43,633 nt of DNA from Diplocarpon mali (lineage: Eukaryota; Ascomycota; Leotiomycetes; Helotiales; Drepanopezizaceae), in the NCBI GenBank assembly GCA_024741835.1, contig JAENRP010000359.1:1-43633 (forward strand), read 5' to 3'. The notes below the pieces were generated by a model, which had not been told where the DNA came from, did no database searches, and worked only from the letters and a program-made list of their open reading frames with translations. The position numbers were made by a program, and so were the translations under genes. Shown piece by piece: positions 1-10,769 of the stretch (position 1 is the stretch's first letter; every line of letters begins with the position of its first letter).

Positions 1-1557
1 TTTAACTTTATATAAATCTTATAATTAGATAAGAGATTAATACTTAAGCTAAGTATAAGGAGAATATTTTACAAAAGGAAAGAAATGCTAGCAATATTCA
101 TCTTTACTATACCTATCAAGTCTATATATAACCTTCTACTACTAACCTTAATAGAGCGCCTTTTTATTTTAATAAGCAGGCCTTTAAATAGATAAGGTTT
201 ATTAGTTATATATGCTATACAACTAGTATTATTATACTAGTTAGATTTAAGGATCTTACGAAGATCGGCTTTTAAGATATAAGCATCTTTATTATAATTA
301 TTATCTAAATTATTAAAAGTGGATTTAGGTTTAAATAACCTACTATTATTATTAGAGGTATTTGCTAAAGTTCTGGCTAAATAGCCTTTTCCTTTGCCTT
401 TCCTTAGTAGTTATAGCCTTTAATAAGATAAGGGTAGTTTGCTTCTTAACTTCTACTTCGATTGCTTTTTAATATTAAAGCTAGCGATTATATTAATCAA
501 TTGCCTTTTAACTTTATAATTAGTAATATTATAAGTACTATTATAGAAGTAGTATCCCCGATAAGCTCGAGGGCTTATCCTACGCTCCTTCCTCTTCTTA
601 GGCTTATCTTTGCCCTATAATACGGCATTTGCTGATTTAAAGCATCCTTTAAGGTCTTACTTAATAGTTTAAAAGAGGTCGATCTTCTTATAGATCTTAA
701 GGTTAGGTTAGATAAGAAGAGATTATTTTACAATAGCGAACTTAAAAGGGAGGCTATTAAATAGGAAATTAAAAAGCTAAGTTTCTTTAAAAGTTATAGC
801 TATCTTAAGATCTACGGCTCTTACTCTCTTTCTTACTTTATATAGTATAGACTAAGCAGAGTCTATATTTATATCTATATCCTTACTATCTTTATCTTTT
901 CTATATTAAAATAAAATAATCTACTATAGTAGATGCTAGGTATTAAAGGCAATTGTTTAAAAGTATTTTACCTTTAAAGTATCCTATCTTATCTTTGTAT
1001 TATTATAAACTTAAATAAAATCTCGATCTTTATTACTTAAACCTTTATTAATCTTAAGCTTGCATTTAGCTAAGGCCAGCTTATACTCCTTCTCCTTTTC
1101 TATATTTGAAATCTACTTTTAGGATTCTTAATTATTATTTATTAAAGCTCTTAGGCTAAGCTTATTTAATATATCTAGCAAATCCTTAGCAGTTATATTA
1201 ACTATTAAAGTAGAAGTAGACGAATCGGTAGAAGGAGTATAAAGGGCTATTTTTGCATATTTAATAAGTGTCTTTTAAATCGCCATTTCGATGCCTTTGC
1301 TCTTAAAGTAAAGCTTTAAATCGTCGAACTATTATTGCCAGTTCTTTTAAGAGAGTTAGAGGTCTTTAGGTTTAATATTTCAATCGGAATCGGAAGCTAT
1401 TGCCATTTCGAATAGAATTACGTTTAAAAATCAAATAAATTAAATAGTTAAGGGCACTCTTCTTATTGAAAAGTTGAAATGATTAAATAGCAGGTATTAT
1501 AAAAGTATTAAATAGGGAGGAAGTCCTCTTATCGAAAAGGGTTTTTAGGCTATAACG

Positions 1558-1690
1558 CAGGGAATTATACCTTTTACGAAATATAGTAAAGTAAGGAATC
1601 ACACCTTTTGCAGTACTAAAGGGTTATAAAGTAAGGAATTATACCTTTTATAATACGGGTTAGCTAAATAGGGAATTATACCTCCTATTC
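1558..1690. repeat. Four short direct repeats in the copia-C leader
   Basis: The motif GGAATTATACCTTTT or a close variant occurs four times (near 1560, 1597, 1635 and 1672), with copies about 37-39 bp apart. It lies between primer site and Gag start. No function is evident; it could be a leader packaging or secondary-structure region or a simple tandem expansion. Confidence 0.5.
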
Positions 1691-1794
1691 GCCAATTGCT
1701 CGCCTTTTACTATAAGTCTTATTCAACTTCCTATTAATAGTTATAGCGCAAGTGCTTTCTAAGGGAAGTTAATAATCTATTATCGGTCTATCTA

Positions 1795-1806
1795 AGGCTT
1801 ATAACC
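1795..1806 (-). other. Copia-C primer-binding site (initiator-tRNA-Met half-tRNA type)
   Basis: Minus-strand GGTTATAAGCCT follows the LTR end directly. With one G-to-A RIP change it equals GGTTATGAGCCT, the primer site of copia-A (3971-3982). That sequence is complementary to the anticodon stem-loop of initiator tRNA-Met (GGCTCATAACC), the half-tRNA primer known for copia elements. Confidence 0.6.
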
Positions 1807-1989
1807 TATTAAGCTTAAGTGAGTCGGCGCAGTAGGTATAGGAAACTTCTAAAGGTCGATAGTCGATATATTAGTAAGAGTTAGGGAAGGAAGGTTACCC
1901 CTTTCTTCCCTATAGCTATATACGTATCAACATCCTACTGACTAAGCAGTAGGGTCATATGATAATACATCGGAGTGATAGCTGTATCA
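1807..1989 (-). repeat. 5' LTR of copia-C
   Basis: On the minus strand it starts TGATACAGC at 1989 and ends ...AATA directly before the primer-binding site, as expected for a TG...CA LTR whose terminal CA became TA by RIP. A TATA-like GTATATAGCTATA lies inside (about 1910-1925). The partner LTR is outside the window, so length (about 183 bp) is inferred from one copy only. Confidence 0.55.
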
Positions 1990-2462
1990 CCCATTTCAAT
2001 ATAGTTAAGTATTAGTATACTTATTTGGGAATTGGCAAAGGGTAAAGGAAACCTAAGGTCTTATTATAATAAGCTTTCATTCTTAAATAATAATAGTTTT
2101 AGATATAAGTGCTAACGTTGCTACTAAGGCTTTTCTAATAGTATTTTCTTCTTATTAAAAGTCTTATTTTCCCGATTCTAGCATATATAATATAAGGTTA
2201 CTTATATATATAACGAATTAGGGCTATTTGTAATTCGAGAGGTTAGGATAGTATAATAAGTCTTCCTTAGAAGAAGAGTTTGCCTTAGCTGAGTTTATAG
2301 TTAAGGCTATAGCTCTGCGCCTTATCTCAGAACTTCTATAGCTTAAAGGAGGTCTTATTAGCTTAAATGACCTTATTAATAATATAGTAGTTTGCTATAT
2401 TATACTCAACTTTAAATATTAGGTCGGCAGGTGCCCTTATTAGCGCGATTAGCATAGTCGTC

Positions 2463-2530
2463 ACTTATAGGCTAGGCCTAGGAGTAGAATTGATCTATGC
2501 TAAAGTTACTTATAGGCCAGGCCTAGGAGT
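2463..2530. repeat. Palindrome family: two 23 bp copies (2463-2485, 2508-2530)
   Basis: Both read ACTTATAGGCY, a central A, then GGCCTAGGAGT on the plus strand. They lie in the gypsy frame between RNase H and integrase and translate on the minus strand as STPRPGL-stop-V and STPRPSL-stop-V. The left arm is the RIP-altered ACTCGCGGGCC form. Confidence 0.8.
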
Positions 2531-3725
2531 GGAATCGCTTTTAATAGCGAGTACTTCTATAGAAAGCTTATCGTTAGGTAAGAGCTATTGATAGCGTAAA
2601 GCTTGTTTCCTAGCCTTAAGAGGGGTCAGCTCCTAGTCTTAATGTAAGAGTATATTAGCTAGCGTATTCGTTATACCTATTTAGTATATAATAAGGAAGT
2701 TGAAATTAGCGAAGAACTCCGCTTAGCGAGCCTATTAGGCTATTAAGTCCTTAGTTGTTATAAAGTACTTAAGGGCTTTATAATTTATATATACGTATAC
2801 TATTTTCTAAGCTTTAAGTAGCTTTGCCTTATACTAATAGAATAATTTAAAAATCGCTAGGAGCTCCTTATTATAAATAGGGTAATTTAGCTTAGCGTTA
2901 TTTATTATCTTTAAGAAGTACCTAATTAGGTGATAATTATCGTCTTCCTAAAGTTAGGAGAATATGCTAGCGACTATACTGTTAAAGGCGTTAGTCTTAA
3001 GCCTTATCTACTTCTAAGGGTAATAGTAGTATAAAATCGGGGTTGTTTAAAAGCTTAAGCGTAGAGCTTCTTAAGCTTCCTTATAAGCGTTATTAAAATT
3101 AAAAGGAACGTTTCCTATAAGAGCTATTAAAGGTCGGCAAATACAATTATAGCCTTTAATAAACCTTTAATAGAAGTTATAGAACCTTAGGAAGCTTTAT
3201 ATACTATATACATTCTTAGCGTATTTCTACTTTTAAATAATTAAGCCTTTATTAAGGTCTACCTCAATTTTATAAACTCTGATAATAAATCTTAAGAACC
3301 TAGTCTTAGTAATCTTAAACTCGCTTTTCTTAATATCTGCTTAAAGGCTATAGTATTAAAGAATTCCTAAGATCTTCTTAATATAAATCTTATAGTTAAG
3401 GGAGTTTTCTAAGTAGATTAGAATATCATCTAAGTAGGTAGAGTAGAAATTGTTAAGGTAGTTAAAGAGAATATTATTAATAAACCTTTAAAAGGTAGCA
3501 GGCCTATTTATCAGCTTGAATAGCAAAACCTTATATTTATAAGTCCTATAACGCATATAGAATATAGTTAAGTCCTTAGCGTTAGCTAATATATAAATAT
3601 AATAGAAGGCTTATTATATATCGATTTTTATAAAAATATAAGCTTTTGATATATGTACTATTATCTTATTAATAAAAGGAATTGGATAGGGGTCTTTCTT
3701 TATTAAAGCGTTCAGTTTTTAGTAA

Positions 3726-3730
3726 TTAAT
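3726..3730. repeat. Target site duplication TTAAT, left copy (copia-A)
   Basis: TTAAT immediately before the TGTTGCAAG start of the 5' LTR. The same five bases follow the 3' LTR at 9330-9334, as expected for a copia insertion. Confidence 0.9.
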
Positions 3731-3970
3731 TGTTGCAAGTATGCCTGTCATATATTTGTCATATAATCTGTTATATGACATATTATACATATGATATGTC
3801 ATATGACTTGCCATATGACTTAGTGGCAGCCCTTGTTAAATAGCTTATAGTTAGAGAGCTCTTATGAATCAAGATATAAGACACCTAATATTGTCGTTTG
3901 CACCTTATACTTCTTTGTGCCCTCTTCTAGTTTACTATCAAGTTCACTATTAGAGAACCTTATTGCTATA
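3731..3970 (+). repeat. 5' LTR of copia-A
   Basis: 240 bp, TGTTGCAAG ... GCTATA, aligned end to end with 9090-9329. By eye I count about 21 differences between the two LTRs and every one is a transition, so divergence is due to RIP and not to neutral drift. The terminal TA is a RIP change of CA (3' LTR keeps CA). The first 100 bp hold many overlapping GTCATATGAC-like inverted motifs. Confidence 0.93.
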
Positions 3971-3982
3971 GGTTATGAGCCT
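3971..3982 (+). other. Copia-A primer-binding site, initiator tRNA-Met anticodon arm
   Basis: GGTTATGAGCCT starts at the first base after the LTR. Its reverse complement AGGCTCATAACC matches the anticodon stem-loop of eukaryotic initiator tRNA-Met (CAT anticodon), not a tRNA 3' end. This is the half-tRNA priming mode established for Drosophila copia. Confidence 0.75.
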
Positions 3983-5424
3983 CGTATGCTTATAAATAGC
4001 ATTTAATAAATTCTATCGATTAGAGTCTCTCTTATAAACGAAAAGGCTGATCGATATTTTAAGTTTTACTTAACTAACGATATATAAAAAAGCGTTATTT
4101 CAATAATAAAATAGTAGCTACTCCCTTTCTAAAGCGCTATGCAATAATCTAAGCTTATATAAGATTCGTTACTATAGCTGAATTATTAGGACTAATAGTT
4201 AAGATTACTAGCTTAATTGCTAAAAGTACTCTACTACCTGAATCACCTATTTTTAAAAGGATTGATATATAATACCCTAAACTCAAATTCAATAGTTTAT
4301 CTCCTCCTCCTCCTCTTTCTCCTCCTTTCGATAACTCTATATATATATATATAAATAAGATATTATCATTATCTTCAGCTGCCCTTAGCCTCTTTAAGTC
4401 TCAAAAGCTTAAAGGTATAAAGGATTATAGCTAATAGAAGAATAAGGTTTTGAACCTTGCAAAGTCAAACGCCTTGACTATATATCTCTATATAAAAGCT
4501 AAAATATATATTCTACTTAAGGTTGACTTATAGGACTATTCTATCACTCTTAAGGAAAGGGATAATTGGATTAGATAGGAAGCTAAGGAATCTTAGATAA
4601 AGCTTACTATTATACTTAATTGTAAATTAGGCCTACTAGCTTATATAAAAGGCGATAAATCTGCCTTAGATATATAAGAAGCTCTTTAAAAATAGTATAA
4701 AGGATTTGGAATAGTGCTTGAATATAATGTTATATAGACTTACGTTACTATTAAATATAATAACTTTAATTTACTTAAAGCTTACGTTATCGCCTTTAGG
4801 CTTTTAATTACTAAATTGGAAGCTCTCGACTCTACCCCTCCCTCTTACTAGCACCCTATTATATTTATTACTAGCTATTCTAATAGATGGCCTATTTAAG
4901 TAGATCGATAATGCTCTAACCTTCGCTTAGCTATAGCAGCTGGACGAAAATCAGAGATTACGCTTAAAGCTCTTATTAAAGATATCACTAATAAAGCTTG
5001 AGCCTTATAAAGTTTAAAAATGAATAGAACCGTTTTATATAGTAATAAATCGGCTGGCAAGCCGTATTCCTTTGACTATAAGAAGTCAGAAAATAAGAGA
5101 GGTTTTAAAGACTTAAAGAAGAGTACCTCTAGGAATACTACTACTTCCTCCCCTAACTCCCCCTATCCTTATTGCAAGTAACCAGAGCTATATTATAAGG
5201 TAGAAGATTGCTTTACAATTAATAAATCGAAAAGAGAGGCTTAAGAGAAGGACTTAGGAAAGAAGTACGTATTCTATTACCTTAAAGGTAAGGACAATAA
5301 GTCCTTACTATTATTATTACTAAAAGGCAAGATACCTTCTAGGAAGATTTAAAAGGAAGACGAAGAGTCAGATAATGACCTCTTTAGGCATACTATACTA
5401 TTATTAACCCTAGGGCTAATTCTC

Positions 5425-5501
5425 ACTCGCGAGCTAGGCCTAGGAGTCAATTCCGACTCCTTCCTAGGGCTAATTTCCACTCGCGGGCCGGGCCTAGGAG
5501 T
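5425..5501. repeat. Palindrome family: two 23 bp copies (5425-5447, 5479-5501)
   Basis: Left arm ACTCGCGAGCT or ACTCGCGGGCC, one central base, right arm GGCCTAGGAGT. They lie in copia-A between zinc knuckle and integrase and are read TRELGLGV and TRGPGLGV in the gag-pol frame. The copy at 5479-5501 shows the least RIP damage. Confidence 0.85.
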
Positions 5502-6888
5502 CAGTTCTTCTACCTACTTCTTATTAAAATTAAGGAATCGTTAGCTATATAATATAGGTACTAATAAGTACGTTTCTAATAATCTTTCTAAGTTCACTTC
5601 TTATACTGCTTAAGATAATCTACCCTCTTTAAGTATAGTTAATAGATTTATTCAACCTCTTAGCGTTAGCACTTACAAAGTCAATATACTCAAATCTAAT
5701 AGAAAGGTATATATTCTTAAGTTAATTAATACTCTTTATATACCTTAATTACTTATCTACCTATACTTAGGTAGCAAATTTAATAAAATCAAAGGCTTCT
5801 ATTGAAATAGCAAGCTATTCCTATCTAATAAGAAGGAAATTTGCACTATCGATAATAATATATATATTAATAAGGAATAGCCTTTTACTAACTCCTTTAA
5901 TTATATAAGTAGATATGCTTTGCTAGCTGCTATCGAGAATGGACCTCTTAATATTAAGCTTTAGTACTATCGATTAGGCTACGCTGGCCTATAAACGGTT
6001 AGAAAGACCTAATCTGCTATTACTAATATGCAGATTAAAGAAATAAAATCTAAGAAGATGCGAATTTGCACTCTTTATAAGAAAGGCAGACCTCTTTAAT
6101 ATATTAATAAATGTTTAGCTTACCCTCGACTTATAAAGGCGCTTAATAAGCTATATATTGATATGGTTTATCTAAAGCCAACTGGCCTTAATAGCTACAA
6201 ATACGCTTTTATCTTCACTTGCGCAGCTATAATAGCTAGATAGGGATAGACTTATATAAATAAATCTAATGCCTTTAAGGTAAATAAGAAGATGATCAGC
6301 CTCTTATAAACTTAGTATAATCGCATAATTAAGCGGTAAAGAACTAATAGAGGCAAGGAGTACTCTCTTATATAAATGCGAATACTTATAGAAAACCTTA
6401 GTATAATTTTAAAAGAATCTACTCTATATATACTAGAATAAGACAGCAAATTAGAACGATCAATTTGTATACTAATAAAAAAGTTGCAAATAGCTATAAT
6501 TGATTAAAATATCCCTTCCTTTCTTTAGCCTTACCTCCTTCTTTTAATAATATATATTATTAATCTTATTACCTTTGATATTTTAAGTGGTAAGACTTTA
6601 TATAAGGTCTTTTGGGATAATATCGAGCCTAATAAGCCTTATACTCCTTTAGTCAAGCATCTTCGAGTACTAAGCTATTGCGTTTATATACTAATTGAGA
6701 AAGAAAAGAGAACTTAAAGCAATAAACTCGCTTTAAGAGTAGAGGTAGATACTCTTATTAGATTTGATAGTAAAAGTATTTATCAGATCTATATGCTATT
6801 GTAAATAGGTGAAAAGATTATTTAATTATCTTATATTTAATTTGATAAAGACAGCTTAATTATAAAGCTGCAATTAAAGGGTGATTTG

Positions 6889-7007
6889 ACTCCTAGTCTA
6901 GGATCGCAAGTTAATTCTGACTCTTATAATAATTCTACTCTTAAGCTAAGACCGCGAGTTAATACTGACTCTTATAATGATTTCACTCCTAGGCCAGGAC
7001 TAGGAGT
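6889..7007. repeat. Palindrome family: three 23 bp copies (6889-6911, 6937-6959, 6985-7007)
   Basis: Spaced at exactly 48 bp starts. They are read TPSLGSQV, TLKLRPRV and TPRPGLGV in the copia-A spacer between integrase and RT. The repeats together with linkers (NSDSYNN-type) form a 16-codon tandem unit. The third copy has CTAG-type arms on both sides, the first two CTAG-type left and GCG-type right. Confidence 0.85.
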
Positions 7008-8799
7008 CAATTCTGATTTAGGAAAAGCTAAGCTTTTAACTTTAAAAAAGAGAGGAAGACCTCCTAGTTTAAAAAACAAGGCTTACCCTCAGCCTTTTAA
7101 GAAGAGAGCTACTCGCTTAACTTATACTCTTGGATTTAAAGCTAATAACTCTAATAATAAGGAAGCCTATTTAGGCACCTTTTATATGGCCTTACTCGAC
7201 TCTCTATACTTAAATGACCCGAAAACAGTCGAATAAGCCCTTTCTTACGCTAACGCCGATAAATAGCGATTTATAATCAACTTTAAGTATAATTCCCTTG
7301 CTTATAAGAATATATAAATAGTAGTAAAACGCTTAGAACTCTTTAAAGATAATAGAGTACTTAGATTAAGGCTTATCTTTAAAATAAAAAGAGATTAAAA
7401 TAGGGAAATCTCTTAATAGAAGGTCAGATTTATTATATAAGGCTATATATAATAATAAAGTTGAGATTATAATTAGACATTTGCTAGAGTTTGTAAATCT
7501 GCAGTTTAGAAGATCGCAATTGCGCTTATAGCGCTATACGACTTTAAGCTAGATTAGTTCAACATTAAGATAGCTTTCCTTAATTCAAAAGCTGACTTTG
7601 ACATTTATATCAAGTTACCTCTTAAATATACTTAAGATAAGGTCGTTCTTTCACTTTAAGACTACTATCTTAAGCTTCTTAAGGCCTTATATAGCTTAAA
7701 GCAATCTTTATAATTATAATAAGAAAAGCTACGGTCTGAGCTATAAAAGCTCGATTTTCAACCTTTTAATACTAATAATTGCATATATATTAACCGCGCC
7801 TTTTGGATTCTTATTATTACTTATATTAACGACTTCCTTATAGTAGTAAAGAAGGGTGATATATATAATAAGTTTAAGAGCGATCTTCGCAACCTCTTTG
7901 AAATTATAGGTAGCGAACTAGCTAACTACTTCTTAAGAGTACGTATAATTAAAGATCGATAAAATAGAACGATCTTACTTTATTAAGACGCCTATATTAA
8001 TAAGGTTCTTAAACGTTTTTATATAACTAATTGTAAAAGCGTACTTATGCCTTTTACTAATAGCTATAAAGTTTATATAATCAAATTCGAAGGCTAAGCC
8101 ACTCTATAAGAAGTAAAGCTATACTAAGAGATCTGTAGTTCTCTATAGTACCTTGCGCATTATATGCGTTAGAATATACTATACTATTGCTTTATTCTTA
8201 GCAAATTCCTTACTAACCCTTTACTATAATATATAGTAGCTTTAAAACGAGTTTTATAATACTTATAAGGAATGCGATTCTATTGTATTACCTTTAGAAG
8301 TAAAACAACTGACTTAGAACTTTAGAAATTGCATAGCTATTGCAATTCTAACTAGGCAGGTAATAAAGGAAGTAGAGCCTCCTATTCTAGGGCTATCTTC
8401 TTCCTTAATAATAGCGTAATTACTGCCTCCTTTAAGTGATAAACTATTATCGCTCTCTTATCTATAGAGGTAGAGTATATCGCTATATGCAAATTCGTAT
8501 AAGAAGCCTCTTAGATACGCTAAGTACTTAAGGAAATAGGCTATGCTAGCGACGACGCTACTAAAGTTAAGATGATCTGCGATAATTAAAGAGCCCTTTA
8601 TCTTATTAAAAACCCTGAATATTATTAAAGAATGAAGTATATTAATATTAAGTTCTATTATATTCGGTAAGAGCTTTGAAAAGGCCATTTAGACCTCTAG
8701 TATACAAATACTAAAGATAACGCCGCCGATGGACTTATTAAGAGCTTAAATAGCTCTAACTATGCTACCTTTATTAAATTGTTAAATATGAAGTTTCTG

Positions 8800-8935
8800 C
8801 ACCTTGATTAAAGGGTGATTTTTTTATACCTTTATTATAGGGTGATTTTTTTTTGCACTTCTATTAAGGGGTGATTTTTTTTTACTCCTGGGCCGGGCCT
8901 GCGAGTTGATTTTGACTTACTAAGGGGTGGATTTC
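8800..8935 (+). repeat. Palindrome (8884-8906) with tandem AGGGTGATTTTTTT leader units near the copia-A 3' end
   Basis: The 23 bp copy has left arm ACTCCTGGGCC, central G, right arm GGCCTGCGAGT reading outward (ACTCCTG, then GGCCGGGCCTGCGAGT). It is preceded by three units of GGGTGATTT with 7-9 T (near 8815, 8840, 8868). The same GGGTGATTT precedes the coding copies at 6889 and 15012, so it belongs to the repeat unit. This copy lies past the RNase H end, in the 3' non-coding part. Confidence 0.75.
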
Positions 8936-9080
8936 CTACTCTAGAGTAGAGCGCGCTAGCGAACTCTACTCTATTTCCCATATCTATAGGTTGATTTTTT
9001 TTTTTCATACGAAACTGTAGATTATAACAAAAGTTATAACATCATATGTATTGCTGGCGAGTACCTTTAAAGGTCTCCTT

Positions 9081-9089
9081 AGAGGGGTG
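9081..9089 (+). other. Polypurine tract of copia-A
   Basis: AGAGGGGTG ends at the base before the 3' LTR start (9090). Same tract before the copia-B LTR (about 17155-17164). Second-strand priming site. Confidence 0.7.
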
Positions 9090-9329
9090 TGTTGCAAGTA
9101 TGCTTATTATATATTTATCATATGATCTGTCATATGATATATTATATATATAATATGTTATATGACTTGCTATATGACTTAGTGGCAGCTCTTATTAAAT
9201 AGCTCGTAGTTAGAGAGCTCTTATGAATCAAGACATAAGATACCTAATATCGTCGTTTGCACCTTATACTTCTTCGTGCCCTCTTCTAGTTTACTATCAA
9301 GTTCACTATCAGAGAACCTTATTGCTACA
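9090..9329 (+). repeat. 3' LTR of copia-A
   Basis: 240 bp, TGTTGCAAG ... GCTACA, with an intact CA end. Pairs with 3731-3970. TTAAT follows at 9330-9334. Confidence 0.93.
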
Positions 9330-9998
9330 TTAATGTATAGATATAAGGAGCTATTAGCTTTTCTAATAAAGAGGATTAGGGCTGCTTAAGAGGAACTCGA
9401 AGCTTTGATAAATCCTTTATATAGGTTCTTAAGAATATAGCTCTTAACCTTTGAAAGCTATTTATTAGTAAGGCAGTAAAGGGGCTTAATTATTAAGTTA
9501 TTCTCGCCTATTAGCTCGATTTTATAATCTACCCTTAGCTTGGGTTTCAATAGCTAATCAAAGGCCTAGCGATTGAAAACGTTCTTGAATTTAGTATACT
9601 AAGGTAAGAGCTTCTAATCTATTAGCTTATTATTACTTTTATACTTAGCTTGCAATGCCAAACTAAGGCTAAGGGAGCTAATTTCAGCTTGCTTAGCTGA
9701 TTCTCGGTAATTGATTTCTTAATCTAAATTATAAATAGAGCTTATAAATATGAACTCTTTAAGCGCTAGTTCTTAAGTTTATATAGCTTATCTTACCTTA
9801 ATTATAAAGCGGTAGTAAAGGGCGCCGATTGCTAAGGCTAAAATTAGGCTAATTTAGTAAGCTGTCTTTAAAAGAGCATTTCTCTTTATTAAAAGAGGGA
9901 GCAAAGGGTCTAATACTCTTAGCAAGGCCTTCTTTATATAGTTCAAATCTCTTTTTAAGTCTTTAAAGAAACTGCTATCCTTAAGTCTATAAAAGGCT

Positions 9999-10066
9999 AC
10001 TTGCGGGCTAGGATTAGGAGTAGGATTCGAGTTTGCAGATTTTACTCGCGGGCTAGGATTAGGAGT
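9999..10066. repeat. Palindrome family: two 23 bp copies in gypsy (9999-10021, 10044-10066)
   Basis: Plus strand ACT(T/C)GCGGGCT, central A, GGATTAGGAGT. On the minus, coding strand they are read TPNPSPQV and TPNPSPRV within an 80-codon open stretch (9854-10096). Confidence 0.85.
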
Positions 10067-10769
10067 AGGATTTAAGGCGTTATTGCTTGCTAGCACTAAG
10101 AGCTAGACTTAGGCTATTCTTAGGTCTTTGTCCTTAGTGTCTATTATAGCTGCTTAACGATCGATGTCTTATTAGGCTATTAAGGGTTTTATTAGCTATA
10201 AGAGATCGATTAGTATATATTAATTAAAGTAGGAGATAATAGGCATATCCTTAAGCTAAGAGATACTATTTTTTCCCCTTTTATAAGACTGTTTAAGGTT
10301 ATAGTACTTTAGGAACTTCCTATCGATTAAAACGTCGGTTGCTCTTAAGCTTATAATTAGGAAAGGGAAGTTTATTTATCGCTTATCGATTATAAGAGTA
10401 AGTAAGATAGCGAATTAAATAGTTTCTCCTTTAAGGCTATTATAGCTAATAGGGGTAATCGGTTTAAGCAGTTTAATAAACTTTACCTTAAGTCTTTAAG
10501 AGAGCTAGTATACTAAAGACGTTTTAATAATATTAGAAATATTAGCTCTATTATTAATATAGGTAACTGTTTTAATAAATGATCCATTTTAAGCTAATTT
10601 TATAAAAACTAAGAACTAGCGGCTGCTTATTAATAAGTAGGAATCAAAATTTAAGTCTTTTTATAAATTATAACCTATACTATAGTAGGAGTCTTTACTA
10701 TAGCTTAGCAGTTTCCTAATAGTAGGTCGTTTTCTATCTTAACTTTAGCTATTATAAACTTGCCCTACT

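Larger units (their letters stand above)
1..1989 (-). mobile_element. Copia-C: 5' part of a RIP-degraded Ty1/copia retrotransposon, cut by the window edge
   Basis: Read on the minus strand. A 5' LTR (1807-1989) is followed by a primer-binding site (1795-1806) and a leader, then a Gag start ATG at 1404-1406. The Gag frame begins MAIASDSD and runs through a W-x-x-W-FDDLK-YF stretch typical of copia Gag, with stops replacing Q/W codons. Around 100-300 the frame shows a protease-like stretch (NNTSCIAYITNKPYLF), resembling the DTG(A/C)-x-HI-(T/C) region of copia proteases. Integrase, reverse transcriptase and the 3' LTR would lie left of base 1. It interrupts the gypsy integrase, whose frame stops matching at about 1990. 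Family (copia) is fairly sure; its boundary at 1989 is good to a few bases. Confidence 0.72.
1990..3730 (-). mobile_element. Ty3/gypsy element, 3' portion (RT core, RNase H, integrase N-terminus), RIP-degraded
   Basis: Minus-strand translation gives, in order from 3730 leftwards: an RT stretch with KKDPYPIPF, PATF-x-RFINNILF and the catalytic-site motif YLDDIL (about 3425-3445); an RNase H stretch with NYPIYNKELLAIF (about 2890-2930) and RWAEFLANFNF (about 2700-2730); then an integrase zinc-finger region with a YYWKSL stretch near 2110. Many Q/W codons are TAA/TAG. It is contiguous in frame with the part at 9335 onward once copia-A is removed. It ends where copia-C begins; the integrase core and 3' LTR are therefore off the left edge or lost. 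Confidence 0.85.
4380..8800 (+). pseudogene. Copia-A gag-pol polyprotein, multiply interrupted
   Basis: Plus-strand remnants in order: Gag (to about 5160); a zinc-knuckle-like stretch with YCK...EDC (5171-5211); the Gag-pre-integrase region reading YYRLGYAGL (about 5965-5990) and ending in a RICTLYKKGRP stretch (about 6062-6095); integrase core starting at KLYIDMVYLKPTGLNSYKYA (about 6150-6210); a spacer with three palindrome copies; the copia-type RT with an interrupted YINDFLIV (YVDD box, 7822-7833); and RNase H with EYIAICKF (8471-8495). Stops are nearly all TAA/TAG at glutamine/tryptophan sites, the RIP pattern, so no functional product is possible. The 116-codon open piece at 6886-7236 is only an undamaged island of this frame. 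Confidence 0.88.
3731..9329 (+). mobile_element. Copia-A: full-length Ty1/copia retrotransposon, RIP-degraded
   Basis: 5599 bp with two 240 bp LTRs, a 5 bp target duplication, an initiator-tRNA-Met primer site, a polypurine tract and a plus-strand gag-pol order of Gag, zinc-knuckle-like region, integrase, reverse transcriptase and RNase H. This order (integrase before RT) defines Ty1/copia. All coding parts carry many TAA/TAG codons where glutamine or tryptophan is expected. It lies in the RT coding region of a gypsy element read on the other strand. Confidence 0.95.

Noticed and set aside
3745..3825. CRISPR-like or satellite array because of repeated ATATGAC words
   Set aside because: Words overlap and are irregularly spaced inside an LTR of a eukaryotic retrotransposon; there are no spacers.
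6886..7236. 116-codon ORF as an independent protein
   Set aside because: It is an undamaged stretch of the copia-A gag-pol frame between integrase and RT, with copia-B homology on both sides beyond its stops.
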